Shown: positions 43,801 to 57,900 of the stretch, piece by piece
Numbering within the stretch: the stretch's first letter is position 1
Layout of the letters: each line of letters begins with the position of its first letter
Assembly: GCA_948144175.1 (NCBI GenBank)
Contig: CANXME010002502.1
Span: 62,001 to 126,000 of the forward strand
Length of the DNA stretch: 64,000 nt
Source: Closterium sp. NIES-65
Taxonomy: Eukaryota; Streptophyta; Zygnematophyceae; Desmidiales; Closteriaceae
Direction: 5' to 3'
The notes under the pieces: model-generated
What the model was told of the DNA's origin: nothing
Databases searched by the model: none
What the model saw: only the letters and a program-made list of their open reading frames with translations
Made by a program: the position numbers and the translations under genes

Positions 43801-46800
43801 CACCTGAAGGGGCAGGACCCTGAGGGGGGAGGGGGTCTACCGGGGGGCGACCTGGGACCAGGAAGAGGGGCGGGGGGGGAAGGGACGGAGTGCGGTAGGG
43901 GAAGAGCCGGTAGAAGGGAACCGACTCGTCGAACGTGACGTCCTGGGAGGACAGAACACGACGAGAGGTGGGGTGGTAAAACTGCCACCCAGGTGCGTGA
44001 GGGGGGAAACCCAGGAAGACGCAAGGAGCAGCACGAGGGGACAGCTTGTCCGCAGACAAGTCGCGGACAAACGCCCAAGATCCCCAGACACGGAACGCCG
44101 ACGCATCGCCAACCTTTCGCGTCCACAGAAAAGCTGGGGAGGTCTCCAGTCTGGAGACCCTGGGCTGAAGGTTGATCTGATGCGCGGCGTACCGAACCGC
44201 AAACGGCCACAGAAAATGGGGGGCAGCCGCATGCACCATGGACGTACGGGCGACGTCCATGACAATGCCGATGCGGCGCTCAGCAATCCCATTCTGCTGT
44301 GGAGAGTCCGGAAGCGTGAAGGTCTGGCGGATGCCTCGTGCCCGACAGTAGGCTCGCAGAAGGCCGGAGGAGAACTCTCCGCCTCTGTCCGAGTGCAGAC
44401 GCAAAACAGGAAAGTCCGAGCCAAAGCTCCGCCTGAGCTGGAGACGAGCTGCGCGGATCCAGTCGATCAACACCTCAGTGACCTCACCCTTGCTGCGCAA
44501 GGGGAAGACTGTGGTGTAACGCGAGTAGTCGTCAACCACCAGCAGGAAGTAGCGCTCGTGACCCTGTCCACGGACGCGGGCTGGGCCCCACACGTCCATG
44601 TGAAGCGTCTGCATCGGGGCCTCCGTCGGAGGAAACGGGGAGGAGTGAGGGGTAGCCCGCAGGCGACCCTCGACACAGGGGACACAGGGAGGGCCAGGCC
44701 CCGGAGGAAGGGGAGGGAGGGACCGGGGAAGGCCAGAGACAAGAAGGCGAGAGGCCATGCCCCGGAGACGAGGCAGGGAGGGGTGACCCATCCTGTGGTG
44801 CCACAGGAGGGTCTCGTGGGACAGGAGGCGACACGAGCAGGGGGCAGACTCAGGACCAGACCTGGACGCTGCAGCAAACACCTGACCCGACGCAGCTACC
44901 TGACCAGACGCAGGAGGAGGAGACGGAACAGTGAGTGTGTACAGGCTCGACCCCGGCCCACGTGTGAACGTGGTCAAGTGTCGACCCGTGTCCGCGTCCG
45001 TGCAGTGGGTGTCCCGTCGGCGTGCAGGGGTGAACTGGTCGACCCCTGCATCCTGGAGGTCAGCACCCGCCACCAAGTTTGTAGAGAACGAGGGGAGGTA
45101 GAGACCGGACAGGGCGCCAGACGGGACCGCAGGGCACGGCACGACAGTGGAGTAGCGAGCCAGAACAGGACCCCCGGAGGGGTCCGCCAGGGAGACCGCC
45201 ACTGGCCGACTAAGCGGTATGAGTGTGGTGCGGTCTCGAAAGAAGGAGCGAGACGCCACTGAGTCAAGAGTGAAGGTGAGAGAGGGCGGAGCCGACGCAG
45301 TACCTGAGAGAGCAGACTCACCAGCACCTGAGGACACAGACTCACTGGCACCTAGAGCGACAGCCTCACCAGCACCTGGAGCAGCAGCCTCAACAGCACC
45401 TAGAGCCGCAGTACCAATGCCTGGGTCGGGCGGGAAACACCGGTAACAGTCACCCTCCTCACTAATAGTCACAGCATACATGGCAGCAAGAATAGCATCA
45501 AAGTCAAGATCAAAGATAGCTACTCCTGCCCTAGACAGCTGGTCCCAGCGAGGGATCTCAGAGGCGTCAGGAAACTGGCGGCGCCAAGCGTCAGTCAGGC
45601 GGCCGAAGCAGCGCTGGGCGGAGTGTGGACCACCACACGGCTCACCCGCACGGTCGCCAGTGCGCAAGACGTAGGTGCACGGACCAGTACCCCCACCCCT
45701 CTGACGTGCAGTGTACCACTCACGGAGCTGCTGTAGGGAGAGGGTCTCCTGACCACGCTGCTGCCGCTGTTGCTGGCGCTGACCGCCACCGGAGCCACTC
45801 CTCTGCGACGAGCCACGACCTCCCCCGCCGCCTCCTCCGCCGCCGCCGCCACCACCTCCGCTGCCACCGCCACTCCCACCGTCGCTGCCGCCACCGCCGC
45901 CTCCACCTCCACTCCCACCACCACCGCCGCTGCCACCCCCGCCTCCACTGCCGCCGCTGACACCTCCACTCCCGCCACCACTCCCGCTACCACCCCCACC
46001 TCCTCCGCTGCCTCCACCGCCGCCTCCACCGCCCCAGCCGCCGCCACCACCGCTCCTGCCCCCCTTGCCCTTGCCAGAGCGACGTCTCCCACTGGGGGCA
46101 GACGCCGCGCCGACCGACTCAAAACCAACTAGGTCGGCCGTAGCAGCAGAGGCGACAGAGGGCAGGAGGGGGGAGGGGGAACACCCCTCAAAGATGGGGG
46201 TGCGCGGGTCACCACGAGAGGCCCCTACAGCGAGAATGCTCTTCTCGGCTGCTAGGAGGGACTTCTCGAGGAGGTCAACAGTGAGAGTGGTGGGGCAGAC
46301 TGAGAGTAAGTCGTCCCTGACTCCGCGAAGGGAGTCAGGGAGGCGGGCGACAATGTAGTAGAGAGAGAAGTACTGGGGGGGGGGGGTTCTTGGCGCAGAA
46401 CTCAGCAGGAAGCGCAGCGCGGAAGCGAGCGTCACTAGTGCGCAGGTGGGTAATGAGGTCGGCGACTGTGGCAAAGGAAGCAAGGTCGGGAAAGAGGTAC
46501 GGTAGCATGAGGCGGCTCAGTGCAGCAGTGGCAGGGGTGGAGTAGCGTGCAATAACGGCGTCGTACAAGGTCTGAGCACTCTTGTACGACCCAAAGTGTG
46601 CACGCTCAGAGGGAGGGAGGTGGCGACGCACAGCAAGACGTGCAGCAGCATCGCGTGTGGCCCACACTGAGCGAACAGTGGCATCCTCAGTAGCAGCAGG
46701 GGCGGGAGAGGCACCAGAAGTGAGATCAAAGAGAGAGAGGCCGTCAGCTCTGTCGCACTGTAGGAAAAGCAGCAGGTCGTCTACCCACACGTCAAAGTCT

Positions 46801-46847
46801 ATGGCTCTGCCCTCAGCGTCGAAGGTGAGGACACTGGGGGTAGCCAT
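40823..46847 (-). pseudogene. copia E gag-pol polyprotein
   Basis: Gag starts at MATPSVLTFDAEG (ATG 46847). The frame breaks at a run of 12 C (46375-46386), one more than B's in-frame 11, and resumes as a 1600-codon frame. That frame holds the Gly-rich region, SLQQLREWYTARQ, the Cys/His motif CX13CX3HX4C (45608-45679), and a protease with DSVAS (Gly to Val, 45257-45265). Integrase has its Asp at 44594, SDRGG and NGIAER. The spacer has EPGGA repeats and ELREWFARRW. RT has YVDD at 41795-41806. A TAG at 41585 precedes the RT end and RNase H, which stops at 40823. Confidence 0.93.
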
Positions 46848-46904
46848 GACAGCAGTAGGGTGAGGGCAGTGCGCAGAGTAAAGCTCAGTGCTCACCAGAC
46901 AGGG

Positions 46905-47640
46905 GAGTGCAGACGGCTCGGGCGGCTCGGGCGGCTCGGGCGGCTCGGCAACTCGGCTGCTGGGCGGCTCGGGCGGCTCGGCGGCTCGGGCGGCTCGGGC
47001 GGCTCGGCTGCTGGGGCGGCTCGGCTGCTGGGGCGGCTCAGTTGCTGGGGCGGCTCGGCTGCTGGGGCGGCTCAGCTGCTGGGGCGGTGAAGTTGCTGGG
47101 GCGGCGAGGCCGGGAGATGCAGCTGCGGGGCCGTTAGGGGTAGTGGCGGGGCCGGTAGGTGAAGCGGCGGGGCCGTCAGGTACAGCAGCGGGGCCGGCAG
47201 GTGAGACGGCGGGGCCTGCAGATGAGGCGGCGGGGCCGGCAGGTGCAGCAGCGGGGCCGTCAGGGGTAGCGGCGGGGCCGGTAGGTGCAGCGGCGGGGCC
47301 GTCAGAGGGGACGGCAGGGCCGTTAGGTGCAGCGGCGGGGCCGTCAGAGGGGACGGCGGGGCCGTCAGGTGCAGCGGCGGGGCTGTCTGAAGCAGCGGCG
47401 GGGCCGGCAGAGGGGACAGCGAGGCCGTCAGAGGGGACGGCGGGGCCGTCAAGTGCAGCGGCGGGGCCGGTAGAGGGGACGGCGGGGCCGTCAAGTGCAG
47501 TGGAGGGGCCGGTAGAGGGGACGGCGGGGCCGTCGCAGGCGATCGCGGGGCCGTCAGAGACGGCGCCGACGTCGCGAGGGTCAGAGGGGGCGGCGCGTGA
47601 CTGGAGGGCGGCACGCGCGACGCGGCGCGGCCGTCTAGGG
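46905..47640 (-). repeat. GC-rich minisatellite leader of copia E
   Basis: Units around ggcggctcgg(ctgctggg) fill 46915-47095, and units around ggcggggccgtcag with ggtgcagc or aggggac fill 47110-47570. No AUG is visible in sense between primer site and gag. Confidence 0.85.
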
Positions 47641-47784
47641 GCGGCGCGACGAGGCCGCGTAGGTGGCGCGCCAAAAAAAATCGCGGGCGGCTCGACGCGA
47701 TCGGGCCGCCAAAGGAAAAAAAAAAAGGCCCAGCGCGACTCGGGCTAGGGCAGAGCGCGCTCCGGGCAGGACGGAATAGTAGGT

Positions 47785-47827
47785 GGGCCCTAAGAACAGT
47801 TCCCACTAGGGAACCTGCTCGATACCA
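47785..47827 (-). promoter_or_regulatory. copia E primer site, hairpin and GGGCCC
   Basis: TGGTATCGAGC abuts the LTR. The hairpin gttcccactagggaac (47799-47814) is identical to A's, and GGGCCC is at 47785-47790. Confidence 0.8.
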
Positions 47828-47962
47828 TGATGAGATAGAGGCGAGGAATGAGTGCACTATGAAATGAAACAAGTACAAGTACCAACCCTAATTGGGTTGT
47901 ACCCCCTATGGGCTACCCCACTACAGCCTAAATATATGCATCAGTAATATAATCATCTGACA
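47828..47962 (-). repeat. 5' LTR of copia E
   Basis: 135 bp, two differences from the 3' LTR, followed by GTATA and the TATATG repeat. Confidence 0.94.
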
Positions 47963-51600
<3,638 letters not shown>

Positions 51601-51812
51601 ACACACACCTGCATGCTTGCTCTTGCTAGGTTGTGATCACTGTACATCTTGTGCTTTTATAACTCTGCATGTGAACTAGCCTTGTTTTTGTGCTCAGAAT
51701 GCGTGGTGATCTTGAGATCCACCTTGAGCTTTGCTTTTGCTTTGTTCTCTTACTTGACTGGTCTTGTGACCGTCCGTTGTGTTTGCTATCCCACACTTCT
51801 CCTATGGGGATG
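51601..51812 (+). other. copia P 3' UTR
   Basis: Non-coding 3' end of P, matching the reverse complement of the regions beside the 3' LTRs of B-E: ttgctaggttgtgatc, tgagatccaccttgagct, cttgactggtcttgtgac, then cctatggggatg before the LTR. Confidence 0.8.
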
Positions 51813-51959
51813 TGTCATATTGCATTTGTATGTCTCCACGCTGTAGTGGGGCATATGGTATAACATTTTAGGTTAACCCTAGTACTTGTACTCATTAACC
51901 CTAGTACTTGTACTCATGCTTGCTTCCTAGTCAACCATTCCTGCTCGTTGATTCTGACA
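51813..51959 (+). repeat. 3' LTR of copia P
   Basis: 147 bp, TGTCATATTGC to GATTCTGACA, with an internal duplication of ttaaccctagtacttgtact. Confidence 0.88.
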
Positions 51960-52324
51960 GAAACGACCTAAGGGGTACATTCCCTTATTACAGTGAAATA
52001 CAAATGTGCGACTTCAGACGGTTACGAACTGTTTCTGGTAGAATCATCACCATGCCCGATGTTGTCTGCCTTGAAGGTCCAGATGCTTCACAACCGTACG
52101 CGACCCTTCGCGTCATTCCATCTCTTCGTCTTCGTACCCTTTACAGTGTGTTTAGCTTGCTACTGTTAGGAGTGCAAAGTACTTTCTCAGTCTCCTATTT
52201 GTTGTTACGAATGGTAAAAGATAAAGTATTACTGTATACTCCTGACAGTAGCAATTGAATCATGAAGTACCGAGGCTGAATACGAAAAGACGGAAGTGGC
52301 TCAAAGGGTATTACGGTTACGAAA
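51960..52324. other. unassigned stretch between P and D
   Basis: No gene recognised. Probably the continuation of retroelement Q's LTR or its flank, since it rejoins 30543 when P is removed. Contains the CGAAA target of copia D at its end. Confidence 0.45.
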
Positions 52325-52456
52325 TGTTGAAATGAATGAACAGGAATGGATGAACTAACAGTGAAAACAGTACAAGTACCTAACCCTAGAATTGTGTACT
52401 CCCTATAGGCTAACCCACTGTAGCCTAAACAAGCAGAACATATATAATGTTTGACA
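52325..52456 (-). repeat. 3' LTR of copia D
   Basis: 132 bp, TGTTGAAATGAATG to GTTTGACA on the plus strand, followed by CACCCCCATAGG. Confidence 0.94.
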
Positions 52457-52689
52457 CACCCCCATAGGCGAAGTGGGGAGAACTGGGGGTCACAAGACCA
52501 GTCAAGGCAAAGCAAGGCAAAACAAGCTCAGGGTGGATCTCAAGGATACCACACAAATTCCGAGCACAAGCAAGTGGTCACAAGACCAGTTCACATGCAA
52601 GTTTATAATAGAACAAGAGGTACAACGATAACAACCTAGCAAGAGTAAACATGCAGGTATATATATATAGAGATCACAGTACAAACAAA

Positions 52690-54928
52690 CTCAAGAAGTA
52701 AGCAAGTGAGGTCCAGTAGGCACAAGGCCTAGAAGAGTGCAAAAGCGCTAATGGTCACAAGGCTGAAGCGCCTTGGTGAACACATCAGCAGTGTTGGCCT
52801 CAGAGGCCACGTAACGCAGACGAAGCTGACCACGCTGCTGCAGCTCTCGAGAAAGGAAGTAGCGCAGAGCAATGTGCTTCGTTCTGTGCTCCAGTCTGTG
52901 CTCCTGACACAAGGCAATGGCTGCCTTGTTGTCGACGTACAGCACTGGAGGAGAACGAGGCCGCTCTCCAAGGTCGGTCAGCAAGTAGGTGAGCCAGCGT
53001 AGCTCCTGGGCCGCCATGGCTGTGGCGTAGATCTCAGCCTCACAACTGGAGCTGAGAACAGAAGAAGAGCGAGTAGAATGCCAAGAAACTGAACCAGAGC
53101 CAAGACTGAAGGTGTAACCCTGAGACGACTGCTGAGTAGCCTGGTCGTCTGCCCAAGAAGCGTCTGAGTGCCCAGTGAGAACAACTGGGACTCGCCCTCC
53201 AAGCACTAGCCCCATGCCCGACGTACTGCACAAGTAGCGCAACACCCTCTTAGCTGCATCCATGTGCTCCTTCCGGTGACGGCCGGGAGCGACATAGCGT
53301 GCAAGAATGCTAAGAGGGTATGCAAGGTCAGGTCGAGTGCAGGTCATCAGGTACATGAGGCAGCCCACAAGCTCTGGATATGGGCCACTCGGCTCTACGG
53401 ACTCATCCGAAGGCAGAGCTGAGAGCGAGTGACCGGTAGGCAGAGGAGTGGGCTGAGGCGAGGAGTACGAGAAGCGGAAGCGCTAAAGGACCTGCTGCAC
53501 CATGTGTGACTGAGTCAAGGTGATGGTGCGGCGTGCTCTGTCCCGCGTGATCCGCAAGCCAAGATAGCTTGTCAGTTCACCCAGGTCTGTGCACGTGTGT
53601 CTCTTCTGCAGCTCCGACTTCACGTGGGCGAGTGCCACAGTGTCAGCAGTAGCAAAGACCAAGTCGTCGACGTACACAAGGACGTAGAACGGCGGCAGTG
53701 AGGTGTCGGTGCGTAGAAACAGCGACGGGTCAGCAGTAGAAGGCGCGAACCCAAGAGCCGCAAGTGTAGTCCTCAGTGTGTCGTGCCACTCACGAGGCGC
53801 CTGGCGGAGACCGTAGACTGGCCGTCGGAGGCTCCACTAGGTACTAGGAGGGAACGACCCAGTGAAGCCAGGTGGACGGCGCAGCCAGATCTCCTCGTGC
53901 AGGCTGCCCTGCAGGAAAGCTGTGCTGAAGTCAAGCGAGTGGAGCTCGTAGTCACGCTGAGCGGCGACGTGCAGCAGAACCCGAAGAGTGGTCATCTTCG
54001 GGGTCGAGGAGAAGGTCTGGAAGAATTCAACTCCCTCTCGCTAACTAAAGCCTCGTGCAACGTAACGCGCCTTGAAGACAGGCGGAGAGCCCGGCGGCCG
54101 CTTCACCCTGAAAATCCACATGCCATAGACGATGTTCGCCCCAGGCGGGGGAACCTCGTCGACGTAGGTGCATGTGGACTTCCAGGAAGCCATCTCTGTC
54201 TCCATGGCTGACTGCCACTGAGAGGAGTAGGGACCGGCCATCGCCTCTGCGTAAGAGCGTGGGGTCGGGATGTCTGGTGCATCCGGGTCTCCCTCAGGGG
54301 CAACAAGCATGGACACGAGATGGGGCAAAGCGGTAGCAAAGCACTCAAACTCCTCCTGCCTGTCCTCAAGGACGTCAGTGCCAAGAGCACACTCACCCCC
54401 GACGGACGGAGGACAGACAGACTCAGACTCAGCAACTAGGCTAGCGGCGTAGTCTAGACGACAGGTGGCAGCAAAGTCGACAAGCTCAGCAACTAAGGCA
54501 GACGCAGCAGCGGACTCAAAGGAAGGGTCAGTGACAACAGTAGCCAGGAGACGCGTGACAGTAGGACTGGCAGCACGATGGGAGTCTGACCCCGGGTCAG
54601 CAAGAGCAGGAAGAGAGGACGCAGAAGGAGACGGCAGTGGGACACGCTGTGGAGCAGTGGAGGGACGAAGCGCCATCCGGTGAGTGCCTGGGACAGCAAG
54701 AAGAAGCTGACGCGGGACACGACAACCAGTGAGAGCTGCACGGACAGGCGACGCACGACGAGACTCAGGCGATGCAGGACGAGACTCAGGCTCACGACGC
54801 TCAGTAAGACCTCCAGTCGGACCAGTGTAAGGAGTAGGACCAGGGAGAGAGGAGGCAGACGGTAGCTGCGACTGCAGCTGGACAGACGGAGGACACCCTA
54901 AGGAGGGAGGAGGACAAGGAGGAGGGAG
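52690..54928 (-). pseudogene. copia D reverse transcriptase-RNase H
   Basis: The pre-RT region and RT are recognisable (MALRPSTAPQRVPLPSP, KARYVARGFS, LDFSTAFLQG, YVDDLVFATAD with both Asp kept), as is RNase H (GHSDASWADDQ, EAEIYATAM, LYVDNKAAIAL). Stops occur after VARGFS (about 54039), in the Q/W before WSLRRPVYG (about 53839), in VLQRFRF (about 53485) and at 52748. The frame cannot be translated through. Confidence 0.92.
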
Positions 54929-57900
54929 CTAACCAAGAACCTGCTGAAGGAGCGGAACGAAGTACGGCCGCGACCGTGCAGTGACTCCAGAACCAGGGTC
55001 CTCAGCAACAGCAGCAGCTCCAACGCCCGGGTCCTCAGCACCAGCCGCAGCCCCAACGCCCGGGTCCGCAGCACCAGCAGCAGCACCAACGTCCGGGTCC
55101 TCAGCACCAGCCGCAGCTCCAACGCCCGGGTCCTCAGCACCAGCAGCAGCACCAGCGTCCGGGTCCTCAGCACCAGCCGCAGCTCCAACGCCCGGGTCCT
55201 CAGCACCAGCAGCAACACTAGCGTCTGGGTCCTCAGCACCAGCCGCAGCTCCAACGCCCGGGTCCTCAGCACCAGCAGCAGCGGGGTCCGCGACACGAGG
55301 CGCACCACTCCGAAGAGTGCAGCGCCGCTCGTACCACTCACAGATCCGCTCACGGGATGGGAGCTCCCGACTAGGAGGAGAAGCACTAGCACCAGTCCCA
55401 GTAGTACGCCTGGCTCCAGAGGTACCTCTCCTGAGGCTGCAGTACTGTAAGTACCACTCACGCAGCTGCTCCGAGGAGAGGGCTCCTCCAGGTGTAGGAC
55501 TACGAGGCTCAGCACCACCAGACTCAGAACCCCCAGACTCCAGACTCTGCAGCTCAGCACCCCCAGGCTCAGCACCTACAGGCTCAGCACCCCCAGGCTC
55601 AGTACCCCCAAGCTCCGCACGCCCAGGCTCCGCACCCCCAGGCTCAGCACCCCCAGGCTCCGCACCCCCAGGCTCAGCACCCCCAGGCTCAGTACCCCCA
55701 GGCTCCGTACCCGCAGCAGGACGAGAGTCAACAGCTACCTCAACAGGCTCAACCGGGTCTACCTGAGACACACCTGAGGGAGCGGCACCCTGAGGGGGGA
55801 GGGGGTCTGCAAGAGCAGCACCTGGCGCGAGGAAGAGAGGCGGGGGGGGGAGCGGGGCAGTGCGGTAGGGGAAGAGGCGGTAGTAGGGGACGGACTCGTC
55901 AAAAGTGACGTCCTGGGAGGGCAAGACTCGGCGCGAGGTGGCGTGGTAAAACTGCCAACCAGACGCGTCCGGGACAAAGCCGAGGAAGACGCAGGGAACA
56001 GCACGGGAGGAGAGCTTGTCCGCAGACGTATCGTGGACAAAATTTTGAGATCCCCAGACCCGGAAACGCGACGCATCGCCAACCTCCCCCGTCCACAGCA
56101 GTGTGGGCGAGGTCTCCGGCAAGGAGACACGGGGCCAGAGGTTGAGCTGATGCGCAGCGTACCGGACCGCAAACGGCCACAGAAAGTGGGGGGCAGCCGC
56201 ATGGATCAAGGAGGTACGGGCGACCTCCATGACCAGGCCAATGCGGCGCTCCGCAACCCCATTCTGGTGTGGTGAGGCCGGAAGCGTGAACGACTGCTCA
56301 ATGCCGTGCTCAGCACAGTAGGCTGCCAAGAGGTCGGAGGAGAACTCACCACCTCTGTCAGAGTGCAAGCGTAGGACAGGAAAGTCCGAGTGGAAACGCT
56401 CGCGGAGCTGGAGACGGGCTCTGTGGATCCAAGGGATCAAGACATCAGGGACCTCACCCTTGGTGCGCAAGGGGAAGACCGTGGTGTAGCACGAGTAGTC
56501 GTCAACAACTATTAGGAAGTACCTCTCCTGACCCTGACCACGGACGCGGGCTGGGCCCCACACGTCCATGTGGAGCGTCTGCAAGGGAGCAGTCGTCGGG
56601 GGAAACGAGGAGGAGTGAGGAGCGGCGCGCTTCCGCCCCTCGACACAGGGAAGACAGGGAGGAGCAGGTGAGGGAGGGAGGGGAGGAAGGACCCTGGGAA
56701 GGCCAGAGACAAGGTACCGGGAGTGCATGGCACGAGGCCGCTGCACAGACGGGTGACCAAGGCGGTGGTGCCAGAGGACAGTCTCGTGTGCCAAAGAGCG
56801 ACACGAGCAGGGGGCCGACAGCTGACCCGACGCGGACGCAGACGCAGACGCAGCGACCTGAGGGGACTCAGTGGTCAGTGTGTACAGGTCCGACCCCGGC
56901 TGCCGAGTGAAGGTAGCCAAGTGACGGCCCGTACGAGCACACGTGCAGTGTGTCACGTGCTCGTAGGCAGGGGTGAACTGGTGAACACCCCCGTCCTGGA
57001 GCGCACATCCTGCCACCAGGTTCGTAGAGAACGAGGGGAGGTGGAGACCTGACAGTGTGCCCGACGGGACCGCAGGACAGGGAAGGAAAGTGGAGGAGGT
57101 CGCAATGACCGGACCCCCAGAGCGGTCAGCGAGGGAGACAGCAACTGGCCGAGCAAACGGCTCAAGGGCAGTGCGGTCACGAAAGAAGCAGCGAGAAGCA
57201 CCTGAGTCCAGTGTGAAGGTGTGTAGTGCTGCAGTCGACTCAGTACCAGGGGGGGCAGACGCACAAGCACCTAGAGCAGTTGCCTCACCAGTACCTGGGG
57301 TAGCAGACACGCGAGTACCTGGAGCGGCAGACGCTCTAGACCTAATGCCCGGGTCGGGCGGCACACACAGGTACTCAGCACCCTCTCCACTAGTAGACAT
57401 CACATACATAGCAGATAGAATAGCATCAAAGTCTAGAGCATAGATATCAATCCCCTTCCTCAGGAGATCAACCCAGAGGGGCAGCTCAGTGGCCTGAGGG
57501 AACTGAACACGCCAAGCATCGTTGAGACGAGCGAAGCAGCGTTGTGTGGCGTGCGGTCCCCCACACGGCTGACCAGTGCGGTCACCCGTGCGAATGACGT
57601 ACGTGCAGCTAAAGCCACCCCCCCCCCCCCCCCCGTGCTGTGAGTACCACTCACGGACCTCCTGGGGCGACGGAGTGTGCTGCTGGCCCTGACCACCGCC
57701 AGCGCCTCCACGACCACCACCGCCGCCGCCACCTCCTCGACCACCCCAACCCCTGCCGCCGCCGCGTCCACCGCCACCCCCACCACCGCCTCCGCCCCTG
57801 CCACCTCCCCCGCCGCTGCCGCCACCACCCCCTCCGCTACCACTAGCCCCACCAGTCCCACCACCACCCCAACCGCCGCCACCACCCCCACCACCGCCTC

